In this document: positions 1-8,010 of the stretch, one piece after another
Position numbering within the stretch: the stretch's first letter is position 1
Layout: every line of letters starts with the position of its first letter
Program-made: the position numbers and the translations under genes
Assembly: GCA_016188575.1 (NCBI GenBank)
Contig: JACPHN010000061.1
Coordinates: forward strand, 70,080-134,079
Reading direction: 5' to 3'
DNA length: 64,000 bases
DNA from: Candidatus Schekmanbacteria bacterium
GTDB lineage: Bacteria; CSSED10-310; JACPHN01
The notes under the pieces: model-generated
What the model was told of the DNA's origin: nothing
Seen by the model: only the letters and a program-made list of their open reading frames with translations
Database searches by the model: none

Positions 1-404
1 TCGGTTATCGGGTTGCCTTCGCGGTCGAGCGGGTTGACGAAGGCTCCCCAGCCGCCATACTCGCCGCCGTTGGTGTATACACCATTATTGTGGGCGTATT
101 TTCCGGTGAGCAGCGCGGCGCGCGAGGGACAGCAAATCGGATCTGCAACGAAGGCGTTGGCGAAGGTCATGCCGCGGTCGGCGAGCAGCCTCCGGGTTTC
201 CGGCATCGCCTCCCAGTACGGCGAAGTGCGCTCGTCGAGGTCGTCGACGAGGATGAAGACGATGTGGGGGCGCTGATCTGGGCGCGGAGCCGCGGCGGCC
301 GAGGCTTGCGGGCCGCCGAGCGCCAGGGCGGCGGCGCCGGCCGCCAGAACGGTCAGCAGCGCGCGGAACCGGGAGGTGGCTGTTGGTTTCTGAAGCGAGC
401 TCAT
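1..404 (-). CDS. Sulfatase family protein, 5' part only (cut by window edge)
   Basis: Exported sulfatase of the alkaline-phosphatase superfamily, hydrolysing sulfate esters. Only the first 134 codons are in the window. Residues 1-38 form a signal peptide (Arg-containing start, Ala/Leu-rich core, ASAAAA end). Next come the metal-binding strand HIVFILVDDLD and the sulfatase signature CCPSRAALLTGKY, in which the CxPSR cysteine or serine is converted to formylglycine by a maturase. The NNGVYTNGG segment after it is typical of N-acetylglucosamine-6-sulfatase-like enzymes. The start is the ATG at 404, with a -24/-12 promoter about 40 bp upstream. Substrate cannot be told; the family assignment is firm. 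Confidence 0.88.
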   Translation of the reverse strand, partial: MSSLQKPTATSRFRALLTVLAAGAAALALGGPQASAAAAPRPDQRPHIVFILVDDLDERTSPYWEAMPETRRLLADRGMTFANAFVADPICCPSRAALLTGKYAHNNGVYTNGGEYGGWGAFVNPLDREGNPIT

Positions 405-455
405 GGGTGTCTCCGGAGTTTTTGGGTTGAAGGATCGACGGACCCTCACCGAAGA

Positions 456-470
456 GCAAGGAGCGTGCCA
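456..470 (-). promoter_or_regulatory. Sigma-54 (-24/-12) promoter of the sulfatase gene
   Basis: On the minus strand the sequence reads TGGCACGCTCCTTGC, which matches the consensus TGGCAC-N5-TTGC at every fixed position, with GG and GC ten bases apart. The predicted start near 443 leaves a leader of about 40 nt before the sulfatase ATG at 404. A sigma-54 promoter needs an AAA+ activator; one is encoded at 25.1-29.7 kb. Confidence 0.8.
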
Positions 471-559
471 CGGCAGCCGCGGCGGGCCGTGGCGTGCTGG
501 AGCGATGGGGTGGGGGAGCGCCCGGCGGCGGGCGCGCCACGTGGTGGCGCGAGGCGTCA

Positions 560-1927
560 TCACGACGCGGATGAGCGCAGCTCCACCCGCGTGATCTCCG
601 CCCGCGTCCCCACCCGCAACGGCGGACCCCAGTGGCCCGTCCCCGCGCTCACGTAGATCTGCGTCCGTGCCCCATGCACGTGCAGCCCCCTCACGTAGGG
701 TTGCGCTAGCCCTACCACCAGGTTCCATGGCCAGATCTGGCCCCCGTGCGTGTGACCGCTGAGCACCAGGCCGATATCGTGCGCCGCCGCCTCAGCGATG
801 CAACGCGGTTGGTGCGCCAGGAGTACCGTCTCTCGCCCCTCGACTCGCCCCGCAAGCGCGCTGGGCAGGTCCGGACCATGGCCCGCCGCCATGCCGCGCG
901 AGCTGTGATCGTCGATCCCCACCAGGTCGAATCCGGCGCCCTCAACCTCGATGCTCACCCGTTCATTGCGCAGCACGCGGATGCCCATGGCGCCGAGATG
1001 CTCGAGCCAGGGCTCCGCTCCCGAGTAATATTCGTGGTTGCCGGTCACGAAGAACACGCCGTGGCGAGCGCGGAGCTGTGCGAGCGGCGCGACTTCCGCC
1101 GCCAGCCGCGCCACGCTGCCGTCGACCAGATCGCCGGTGATCGCGACCAGGTCAGCGGCGAGCGCGTTGACGCGGGCCACTACCCCCGCCAGGAACTCGC
1201 CTCCGAGGGTCACCCCCAAATGCAGATCGGTGATCTGCACGATCGAAAAGCCGCTCAAAGCGCGCGGCAGTCGCGCGAGCGCGACGGGCAGGTGGACGAG
1301 CTTCGGTTCCAGCGCGGCGACGACCGCGCCGCCACCGGTCAAGCCGACGACGATGCCCGGCGCTCCCAGCGCGGCGACCCGGGACAGGAACAGGCGTCGC
1401 GCCACGTCGACCGGCGCCCCTGATTCCAACAACCAATCATCCGCGGCGCGACCGTGTCCCCCTCCGTCCCTCCTACCGCTTGCGGGGGAACGTGAGGCCG
1501 GGTCCCTCCCCCCGCCTGCGGGGGGAGGTGAGGTGGGGGGTCTTCGTGATGCGCGTTCCACGCAGCTTGTAGTCGACGAGGCGGTGGATTCAGGCGCCGC
1601 CTCCCTCTGACCCCAGCCGTAGACCACCACGGCGGCGCGCACCAAGTCGGTTGCCGCCAGGAGCACGGCGAGCCAGAAGAGCGCCCCGAGCCACACGTAC
1701 GGCACCGCGACCAGCCACCGCGCGACCCCAAACGGCAGCGCGCGCGCCCCGATCAGCGCCGCCGGGAGGCTCAACCCCAGGATCGCCAGCGCCGCTGTCG
1801 CCGCCCGGCGCACGTTGCGAGACAGGCGCGGCGCCGCCACCAGGCGCCGCCAAAGGTAATAGTGGACGACCGCCAACACGGCAGTGCCGCCAAATAGGAA
1901 CATGACGATATGGGCAGTGCGGGACAT
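560..1927 (-). CDS. Membrane-anchored calcineurin-like metallophosphoesterase
   Basis: Predicted phosphoesterase of the YaeI-like group. About four hydrophobic segments lie in the first 115 residues, followed by the dimetal phosphoesterase motifs in order: DLHLG, GDLVDG, GNHEY, and GHTHGGQIWP near the C-terminus. All metal ligands look intact. Family members act at the membrane, some on lipid-linked pyrophosphates; the substrate here is unknown. Between the membrane part and the catalytic domain is a Ser/Pro/Arg/Gly-rich stretch encoded by a dispersed GC-rich repeat (about 1453-1546) that stays in frame. The ATG at 1927 is preferred because the membrane segment begins right after it; an in-frame ATG at 1969 would add 14 polar residues. 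Confidence 0.85.
   Translation of the reverse strand: MSRTAHIVMFLFGGTAVLAVVHYYLWRRLVAAPRLSRNVRRAATAALAILGLSLPAALIGARALPFGVARWLVAVPYVWLGALFWLAVLLAATDLVRAAVVVYGWGQREAAPESTASSTTSCVERASRRPPTSPPPAGGGRDPASRSPASGRRDGGGHGRAADDWLLESGAPVDVARRLFLSRVAALGAPGIVVGLTGGGAVVAALEPKLVHLPVALARLPRALSGFSIVQITDLHLGVTLGGEFLAGVVARVNALAADLVAITGDLVDGSVARLAAEVAPLAQLRARHGVFFVTGNHEYYSGAEPWLEHLGAMGIRVLRNERVSIEVEGAGFDLVGIDDHSSRGMAAGHGPDLPSALAGRVEGRETVLLAHQPRCIAEAAAHDIGLVLSGHTHGGQIWPWNLVVGLAQPYVRGLHVHGARTQIYVSAGTGHWGPPLRVGTRAEITRVELRSSAS
1453..1546. repeat. GC-rich palindromic repeat, copy inside the phosphoesterase gene
   Basis: Two units built on CCGCTTGCGGGGG and CCCGCCTGCGGGGGG, each with flanking CCTCC and GAGG arms. 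Related units lie at 3107-3190, 11807-11850 and 35655-35692, with a degenerate one near 5760-5786. This copy is translated in frame and lengthens the linker of the phosphoesterase. Confidence 0.7.
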
Positions 1928-2009
1928 CGACACGCGCCAGCCCCCGCTGCGTGCCTCTCGGCGCTGCACGGCGGCGGATTCGGATAGGAGCTAAGCTGTC
2001 AGCGCCAGC

Positions 2010-3056
2010 CTACTCCGCAACGACTGCCGATTCAACCGCGCGCCGTCGCGACCCGGCCACAATGGTGATGCCGAGCTGCCGGAGCCGGCGCGCCGCCCGC
2101 AGGCGCGCAACCGTGGCGTCTACCCCCGGCGGCAGGCGGAACGGCGGCCGCGGGAAGCCAAAAACCTCACACTTGCGCTCCCCAACCAGGCTGAGCTCGC
2201 GCAGGTCAATGCGCGGAATGCCGATCTCATGCAACAGCTTCGCCGTGGCGCGCAGGTTGTCCTCGCCGTCGTTGTGCCCTGGCACCACCACCATGCGGAG
2301 CTCCACCGGGGCGCCGCTCGCGGCCAGCCGCCGCGTGTTCCACAGAATGGTGGCGTTGTCCGTGCCGGTAAGCTGCCGGTGCAGGTCTGCATCCATCGCC
2401 TTGAGGTCGAGCTGGATAAAGTCGAACAGACGCGCCTGAGGGGCAAACTCCGACCACGAGAATTCGCCGCACGTCTGTAGCCCGACCGACAGACCGGCAT
2501 CATGACAGGCGCGCGCGAGAGCGGCCGCGAACGGAAGCTGCAGCGTGGGCTCGCCTCCCGAGATCGTGACCCCTCCACCGCTATGCGCGAAAATCATCCG
2601 GTCACGAGCGATCAACGCCACGAGCTCCCGTGCCGAGCAGTCCGTGCCGGCAACGGCCAGCGCTCCGGTCGGACACGCGTGCACGCATTCTCCACAGGCG
2701 GTGCATGCGTCGCGTGCGGCAAGAAAGGCCGGGACGCCACCGACCGGGCGCGGGCAGACGTCCATGCAATAAAAGTCGTGCTCGCAGCGGTCGCTGTAGT
2801 ACGCGACCTCCGGGCGTGGCGATAAACCCTCCGGGGTCTCGCACCACAAACACCGCAGCGGGCAGCCCTTCAGGAACACCGTGGTGCGGATTCCCGGACC
2901 ATCACGGACCGAGAAGCGCTGCACGTCGAAGACCGTCCCGCGGCTGTCCAGCGTCTCGCGGGAGACCATCTGGCCGTTGCGTGCACCTGCGAGCGGCGCG
3001 CGCCTTTCGAGCTCTCCACCGGCGGCGGCGCCGGCGGTTTCCTCGACGATCGACAT
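2010..3056 (-). CDS. Radical-SAM glycyl-radical-enzyme activating protein
   Basis: Activase of the pyruvate formate-lyase-activating-enzyme type, which uses S-adenosylmethionine and a [4Fe-4S] cluster to install a glycyl radical on a partner enzyme. The SAM cluster motif is CPLRCLWC (CxxxCxxC) near residue 65. It is followed by a ferredoxin-like insert with two further cysteine groups (CEHDFYCMDVCP and CTACGECVHACP), and the SAM-binding GGEP appears in GVTISGGEPTLQ. Insert-bearing activases serve enzymes such as glycerol or choline lyases rather than PFL itself. No glycyl-radical enzyme is in the window, so the partner is elsewhere or lost. The first ATG has no Shine-Dalgarno; ATG at 2969 (MVSRETLD) is an alternative start. 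Confidence 0.85.
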   Translation of the reverse strand: MSIVEETAGAAAGGELERRAPLAGARNGQMVSRETLDSRGTVFDVQRFSVRDGPGIRTTVFLKGCPLRCLWCETPEGLSPRPEVAYYSDRCEHDFYCMDVCPRPVGGVPAFLAARDACTACGECVHACPTGALAVAGTDCSARELVALIARDRMIFAHSGGGVTISGGEPTLQLPFAAALARACHDAGLSVGLQTCGEFSWSEFAPQARLFDFIQLDLKAMDADLHRQLTGTDNATILWNTRRLAASGAPVELRMVVVPGHNDGEDNLRATAKLLHEIGIPRIDLRELSLVGERKCEVFGFPRPPFRLPPGVDATVARLRAARRLRQLGITIVAGSRRRAVESAVVAE

Positions 3057-3062
3057 GAGCTA

Positions 3063-3091
3063 TACATAGTGCAGGGTTGCCGGCGATGCAA
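3063..3091 (-). promoter_or_regulatory. Possible sigma-70 promoter of the activase gene
   Basis: Minus strand TTGCAT (3091-3086), 17-bp spacer, TATGTA (3068-3063). The predicted start would fall at about 3056, on the ATG itself. If real, the activase transcript is leaderless, or translation begins at the internal ATG at 2969. Confidence 0.4.
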
Positions 3092-3106
3092 CCGAGGCGA
3101 CATGCG

Positions 3107-3190
3107 GCCCCCCTCCGTTTCTCCCCGCGTCAACGGGGCAGGCCTGGAAGCTGGCACCTCCCCCGCTTGCGGGAGGCAGGGAGGGGGGCA
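3107..3190. repeat. GC-rich palindromic repeat, second copy
   Basis: Contains CCTCCCCCGCTTGCGGGAGG followed by an AGGGAGGGG tail, the same unit as at 1453-1546. It lies just upstream of the acyltransferase start and would be translated if the gene began further upstream. Confidence 0.65.
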
Positions 3191-3206
3191 TCCCGGAGAT
3201 CGAGCC

Positions 3207-4550
3207 ATGCAGTCAGACTTGCGCCGCCCCCTCGGGCCGAATGAGGAGGTTTTCCACCATCTCGACGCCCTGTCGTCGCCTAACTTCGCCATCGTCGCGA
3301 CGGTGCTCGGCCCACTCGAGGACGATGCGATTGTTGGCGCACTCGCCCATCTGCAGCGCCGGCACCCGATCCTGCGCGCGACCATCCATGCCCCCCGCTG
3401 GCGCGCGCCACGCTTCGCACCGGCCAGCACACCGATACCGTATCGGCGCTGCGACGCCGCCGTGCGTGACGCGCACCGCATGGTGGACAATGCTCTGCAA
3501 TCCTGTTTCCTTCCGGGCACCCCGCGGCTCGGCGTCCATCGCTTTGCGCACGGCGCGGCCTGCTCCACGATCGCTCTCGTATTGCATCACGCCATCGCGG
3601 ACGCGAAATCCGGGATCTTTCTTTTGGCCGATTTACTGCGCGTGCTGCGGGCGATGGCCGAAGGCGCCGCTCCCGACACCGCCAGTCTCCAGCCGCTCCC
3701 GTATTTCGAGGAGCTATTTCCGCGCGAGTATCGCGGCTGGCGCGCCGTGGCGCGCTACGCCTCCGCACTGCCGCAAGTCGCACGGATCATCGGTGGGAAC
3801 GGTTATCCCGTGCCGCTGCCGGCTGGGCCCCCGGCGGCGTTTGACCCCGCGCTCCGGCGGCTATTCTCGGTGCGGAGAGTGCTGGAGCCGGACCACACAC
3901 GGCATCTCGTCGGCCGCTCGCGACGCGCCGGAACGACCGTTCAGGGGGCGCTCCAGGCCGCCCTCATCCGCGCTGTCGCCGGCGAGCTCCCCGCGGCGCC
4001 CGGCCTGCCGGTCGGGTACGGCGCCGCTGTGGACTTACGGCGGGCGCTGGCACCTCCCGTAGGCGCGGATTGCGGCCTGTTCGTCACGGGTGTGGGCGGC
4101 GTCTTGCGCGTGCGCCGGGATGATGCCTTCTGGTCGCTGGCGCGCGCCGTGCGCGCTGACCTCGATCGGGCCTTTGAGCGACGGTGGCAGTTCTTCATCG
4201 CGCAAGTTCCACACCGCTGGGCCGCGCCGCTCGGCCGGTGGCTCGGCGCGCGCGGCGCCCGGACCTTCGGGCGTTTTCTCCATCGCAGTCAGTGGCCGAT
4301 GGTGCTACTGACGAACATCGGACAGGTCACGACACCGCTGGCGCATGGACCGTTTCGCGTCACGGAGCTCGGCTTTGCCGTGAACCCTTCGGCGTTTCGC
4401 GACCTCGTCGCCACCGCCGCGACGCTCGACGGCCGCCTGGCGTTGACGGTCTGCGGCGTCGCTCCGCGCGTGCTCCCCGACGCGGTGAGCCGCATCGCCG
4501 ATCACACGGTGGCGACGCTGCTTCGCGAGCTGGCGCCGGCGGAGGATTGA
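3207..4550 (+). CDS. Condensation/wax-ester-synthase-fold acyltransferase
   Basis: About 447 residues with the chloramphenicol-acetyltransferase-like fold. The catalytic HHxxxD motif is visible in VLHHAIADAKSG around residue 130, and an N-terminal MQSDLRRPLGPNEEVF start resembles phthiocerol-mycocerosate or NRPS-condensation-type acyltransferases. It probably transfers an acyl group to an alcohol or amine; donor and acceptor are unknown. The start is placed at the ATG at 3207, preceded by GGAGAT. An open frame continues upstream to 3069 but only through the GC-rich repeat, which is unlikely to be coding. It stands alone, divergent from the activase gene. Confidence 0.75.
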   Translation: MQSDLRRPLGPNEEVFHHLDALSSPNFAIVATVLGPLEDDAIVGALAHLQRRHPILRATIHAPRWRAPRFAPASTPIPYRRCDAAVRDAHRMVDNALQSCFLPGTPRLGVHRFAHGAACSTIALVLHHAIADAKSGIFLLADLLRVLRAMAEGAAPDTASLQPLPYFEELFPREYRGWRAVARYASALPQVARIIGGNGYPVPLPAGPPAAFDPALRRLFSVRRVLEPDHTRHLVGRSRRAGTTVQGALQAALIRAVAGELPAAPGLPVGYGAAVDLRRALAPPVGADCGLFVTGVGGVLRVRRDDAFWSLARAVRADLDRAFERRWQFFIAQVPHRWAAPLGRWLGARGARTFGRFLHRSQWPMVLLTNIGQVTTPLAHGPFRVTELGFAVNPSAFRDLVATAATLDGRLALTVCGVAPRVLPDAVSRIADHTVATLLRELAPAED

Positions 4551-4559
4551 GAGGACGCC

Positions 4560-5048
4560 TCACATCATCGTTCGCAGATGCTCGTCCAGGCGTGCAAAGC
4601 TCTGCTCCGCGCCTTCCGTCATCCCCGTGGCGAATGCCCTGTCGCGCGCCTCCTTCGACTTGTAGAGAATCGTCAAGTGAATCGTCGTCTTGCCCGCATT
4701 CTCGGAGAGGCGCAAGGTGTTGAGCGCTTCCGGCCAGTCGCCGCCCCACTCCTCCGTGCTGACGAGCCGCTCCGGCGGTGCGACTTCTCGATACACGCCG
4801 CGCATCTCCATCTCGGAGCCGTCGGCGCGACGCCACCCGAAGTGCCAGGCGCCGCCGGGCCGGAGGTCGATTTCGCACATCGGCATCGCCCAATCGTCCG
4901 GCCCGAGCATCCAGCTCGGCACCTGCCGCGGGCTGGTCCACGCCTCGAAGACCAGCCCGCGCGGCGCGCGCACCTCTCGCGTCATGACGATCTCGCGATC
5001 CGACGTCATCGTCACCGTCGTGGCACCCTCCACGTTCCCTGTGGGCAT
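4560..5048 (-). CDS. AHSA1/SRPBCC-domain protein
   Basis: Small protein of 162 residues of the activator-of-Hsp90-ATPase homologue 1-like family (START/SRPBCC hydrophobic cavity fold). Family hallmarks are REVRAPRGLVFEAWTSP, DLRPGGAWHF and the C-terminal MTEGAEQSFARLDEHL. In bacteria these proteins bind small hydrophobic ligands and often sit beside ArsR or sigma-factor regulators, which are absent here. The ATG at 5048 has a GGGAGG ribosome site eight bases upstream; a longer open frame to 5564 runs through the neighbouring gene and is rejected. It is 17 bp downstream of the SnoaL-like gene and likely cotranscribed with it. Confidence 0.85.
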   Translation of the reverse strand: MPTGNVEGATTVTMTSDREIVMTREVRAPRGLVFEAWTSPRQVPSWMLGPDDWAMPMCEIDLRPGGAWHFGWRRADGSEMEMRGVYREVAPPERLVSTEEWGGDWPEALNTLRLSENAGKTTIHLTILYKSKEARDRAFATGMTEGAEQSFARLDEHLRTMM

Positions 5049-5065
5049 GACTGCCCTCCCTTCGA

Positions 5066-5482
5066 CTACGAGCACACCAGCGCGGGCGCTGCTTCCAATT
5101 GTTCCATCAGGTGCGCCATGTCGAAGTACTCGCGCTCGGCGAAAATCTTCTCGTCGCGAATCTCCAACACCTTGCACAGGCGCAGCGAGATTCGACGCAG
5201 AGTGGGCGCGATTCCCATCATGTCGGCGCGGTGCGTGCCCGTGGCGACCACCTCCACGATGACGGAATCGCCTGCCACGTGGAGCTTCTCGATCTCGGCC
5301 TCGAGATCCGGAAACGCGGTGGTGAACATCGCGCAGCCGGCGATGGCCGCTTCCGCATTCTGTCGCTGCCCGTCGCCACCGGTATACGAATACCGCGGGT
5401 GGAAAAGCTGCCGGACCTTGTCGTAGTCGGCGCGAGGGGCGGCCTCCAGATACTGCCGGGCGATGCTTGCCAGATCGGACAT
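5066..5482 (-). CDS. SnoaL/NTF2-like ester-cyclase-family protein
   Basis: 138-residue protein with the NTF2-like cone fold: an N-terminal helix (IARQYLEAAPRADYDKVRQLF), a PDLEAEIEKLHVAGDSVIVE strand pair and RISLRLCKVLEIRDEKIFAEREYFD. This order is that of SnoaL polyketide-cyclase-like proteins. Most such genes encode proteins of unknown ligand, so no reaction is assigned. The start at 5482 has an AGGAGG ribosome site. First gene of a two-gene unit with the AHSA1-like protein, behind a TTGACA promoter. Confidence 0.8.
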   Translation of the reverse strand: MSDLASIARQYLEAAPRADYDKVRQLFHPRYSYTGGDGQRQNAEAAIAGCAMFTTAFPDLEAEIEKLHVAGDSVIVEVVATGTHRADMMGIAPTLRRISLRLCKVLEIRDEKIFAEREYFDMAHLMEQLEAAPALVCS

Positions 5483-5553
5483 GGCTGAAGCCTCCTGAGT
5501 TGGATCTGCCGAATTGCCAGCGAAACTCCCGCCCTGCGGCGGGGTTAGACACC

Positions 5554-5581
5554 ATATTGAGCACAGCGCGGCGCGTGTCAA
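5554..5581 (-). promoter_or_regulatory. Sigma-70 promoter of the SnoaL-like/AHSA1 operon
   Basis: Minus strand TTGACA at 5581-5576, 16-bp spacer, CAATAT at 5559-5554. It gives a leader of about 65 nt to the ATG at 5482. Confidence 0.55.
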
Positions 5582-5734
5582 GTATGCCTTACAGCCGACC
5601 GATTCAGGACGCGACGGCGTAGCGGCGCGCTTCATCGCGCCGTTGCCCCAGTGGTCGCGCTCACGGGGCGACGGTCGACTTCAAGCGGCTGAGCCGCTCA
5701 TCCACCCGTGCGGCGGCATCAGGATGCCGCCGCC

Positions 5735-5967
5735 GCAGAAGCCTGTGCTCCAAGCGCGCCCGCAGAAGCGGGGAGGTAAGGTGGGGAGCCGCATGCCACG
5801 ACCACTGCGAGCTCCGCTTCGATGCCCCAGGCAGCGCCGGCGAGTTACCGCACCTGATCGACGCCATCACCACCAACAAGACGGGCTTCTTCCGCGAGGC
5901 GGAGACTGCCTGCGGCTTCGACCCTCCGCTGTCGCGAGTGGCGTCCGCCATCCACCGGAAAACCTGA
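5735..5967 (+). pseudogene. Remnant of a CheR-type methyltransferase gene
   Basis: The plus-strand frame ending at the TGA at 5965 reads LPHLIDAITTNKTGFFREAE, very close to the CheR motif in which the receptor methyltransferase domain carries ID-x-TTN-x-T-x-FFRE. The frame continues only about 20 codons beyond this and has no S-adenosylmethionine-binding core, so it is a broken fragment. It lies antisense under the 3' end of the VWA gene. Confidence 0.65.
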
Positions 5968-8010
5968 GCTCGCGGCGGCCACTGAACCGTCGAGCCGGGC
6001 GGCGATTTCGGCCAGCTCGACAAACGCCGACCGCGCCCCAGTCGGATCTGGCCCGAGTCCCGCGCGACCCAGGTCCAATACCTGTTGCCAGCCCGCTCCG
6101 CTCAGATTGCCCGCGCCCCGCAGCAGCATCCCATATTCGGCCACCGCGGCAGCGAACTGAAAATCCTTTCCGGCATCGGCAATTCCCATCCCGCCATCGG
6201 TAAGGAATTTCTCGACGTACCGACTCTGCTTCTCGAGCGGCCGTTTGTATCGTAAACGCACCGCGCCGAGCGCCATTGCTTCATCGGAAGCGCCGGTCGG
6301 CGCCGTCACGCGGTCACCATCCCACGCGGGAACGAGCTCGTAAAAGGCGGTCACCGTGTGGCCCGCACCAATCTCTCCGGCATCCTTGGCGTCGTTGTCG
6401 AAGTCGCGATTGGCGAGCGCGCGGTCCTCATACCCGAGCAGCCGGTACGCCCGCACTCGCTCGCGATCGAATTCCACCTGGATCTTCACATCTTTCGCAA
6501 TGGTCCTGAGCGTCCCGGCAAGCTCGCTAGCGAGGACTTTCCGCGCCTCCGCGAGGTCGCCGATATATGCGTAGTTGCCATCGCCGTTATCCGCCAAAGC
6601 CTCGAGCGTGCCGTCACGGTAGTTGCCCATGCCAAAGCCGAGTGCCGTCAAGGCCACGCCCGAATCCGCCTCCCTGCGGATCAAGCTGGTGAGCTCGGAG
6701 CGGTCGAAAATACCGACGTTGAAGTCTCCGTCGGTCGCCAGGATTACCCGGTTGGTCTTTCCTGGCAGAAAATTTTCCCGTGCGATCCCATAGGCGAGTC
6801 GGATCCCCGCTTCACCTGCCGTGAGCCCCCCTGCCTGCAGCCCGTCGATGGCGGCAAGGATGCGGCCCGACCGCGCCGCCGGTGTGGAGTCCAGGACCAG
6901 GCCCGCCGTGCCGGCGTAGGTGACGATGGCGATGCGGTCGGCGGGCTCGAGGTGGCGGACGACCTCCGCCAGGGCTTGCTTCACCAGCGGGAGACGCTCC
7001 GGCCCGTCCATGGAGCCCGACACATCGATCAGAAAAACGAGGCTGCAGCCGGACGCCGGTCCGTGCAGCTTGCGCGCTGCTCTTAGCGCGATGCGCAGCA
7101 GTCGATGCTCCTCATCCCAGGGCGTGGCGGCGACGTCGGCATAGATGGCGAACGGTTCCTGCGCGCCCGGCTCGGGGTAGTCATAGGAGAAGTAGTTGAT
7201 GAGCTCCTCCAGGCGCACGACCTCCGGAGGGGGCAGCTCGCCCTGGGACAGGAACTTCCGGACAAGCGAATAGGAAGCGGTGTCGACGTCGATTGAGAAC
7301 GTGGAAACCGGTTCGACGGCGGTTTGCACGAAGGAGCGGTCCGGTGTGCGCTCGCGGCGGATGAGCGCGCGCCGCGGCTCCGCGGGCACGGCCGGCGCCG
7401 CTGGCAAGGTAGCCGGCGCAGGCCGGGCGGGCGCTGCAGTGGGAGCGAGCTCGGCGGCCTCTGGGCGCGCTGGTCGCAGCAGAAGCGGCTCCCGCCGTGG
7501 GCTCAGCACGGCGACATCGACGGGCGCCGGCGGGGCGCTCGGCAGTGGGGCATAAACGGTGCGGCCTGCGCCGCGCGGGTCGCAGCCGCTCCCCTCGCAC
7601 TGGGAGATGCGCCCCGTGCTGTCGAGCAGGAAGCTGCGCGCTCCCGTCACGCCGGGGTTCTGCGGCGTCGCCAGGACCTCGTAGGTGCCGTCTGGCCGGC
7701 TCGCATACTGGAAGTCGTAGCCGGACTTGCTGCCGCCTGCGAGCGTCGTGTCGATGAAACCGACGCCGCCGGCGCCCATACCCGAGGCGAGGTCGTCCAG
7801 CGATGACGCGTAGAGATGAGGAGTCGCATTGTTGTTGTAGTCGACGTTAGCGCCGCTGATGGTCCGCAGGCTCCCAAGGGCGGCGGCCTCGTTCGCGCCC
7901 TGGCGCGACCGCAGCAGGCTCGGCGCGGTGATGATCAGGACCAGTGTGCACAGCAGGACGAGGACACCGATTCGCATGCCCCATCGCTTGACGGATCCGA
8001 GACTTCGCAT
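5845..8010 (-). CDS. Pilin-like N-terminus fused to a YfbK-type VWA protein
   Basis: 721 residues, membrane-anchored by one N-terminal segment. Residues 1-140 resemble a type IV pilin/pseudopilin (TAPSLLRSRQGANEAAALGS, then a KSGYDFQYASRPDGTY segment) but lack the prepilin-peptidase glycine site. A Pro/Ala-rich linker follows. Then comes the von Willebrand N-terminal region (FSIDVDTASYSLVRKFL), a VWA domain with MIDAS motif DVSGS, and the DUF3520 C-terminal region. YfbK-like proteins are poorly characterised envelope proteins. Homology appears to stop near AEIAARLDG; the last 46 residues are read antisense through a CheR remnant, so the native stop was probably lost. A sigma-54-like promoter lies 86-101 bp upstream of the start. 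Confidence 0.82.
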   Translation of the reverse strand: MRSLGSVKRWGMRIGVLVLLCTLVLIITAPSLLRSRQGANEAAALGSLRTISGANVDYNNNATPHLYASSLDDLASGMGAGGVGFIDTTLAGGSKSGYDFQYASRPDGTYEVLATPQNPGVTGARSFLLDSTGRISQCEGSGCDPRGAGRTVYAPLPSAPPAPVDVAVLSPRREPLLLRPARPEAAELAPTAAPARPAPATLPAAPAVPAEPRRALIRRERTPDRSFVQTAVEPVSTFSIDVDTASYSLVRKFLSQGELPPPEVVRLEELINYFSYDYPEPGAQEPFAIYADVAATPWDEEHRLLRIALRAARKLHGPASGCSLVFLIDVSGSMDGPERLPLVKQALAEVVRHLEPADRIAIVTYAGTAGLVLDSTPAARSGRILAAIDGLQAGGLTAGEAGIRLAYGIARENFLPGKTNRVILATDGDFNVGIFDRSELTSLIRREADSGVALTALGFGMGNYRDGTLEALADNGDGNYAYIGDLAEARKVLASELAGTLRTIAKDVKIQVEFDRERVRAYRLLGYEDRALANRDFDNDAKDAGEIGAGHTVTAFYELVPAWDGDRVTAPTGASDEAMALGAVRLRYKRPLEKQSRYVEKFLTDGGMGIADAGKDFQFAAAVAEYGMLLRGAGNLSGAGWQQVLDLGRAGLGPDPTGARSAFVELAEIAARLDGSVAAASSGFPVDGGRHSRQRRVEAAGSLRLAEEARLVGGDGVDQVR

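Noticed and set aside
4560-5564. Long open frame continuing beyond the AHSA1 start
   Set aside because: The extra ~170 codons are out of frame and on the same strand with the SnoaL-like gene, which has its own ribosome site and motifs.
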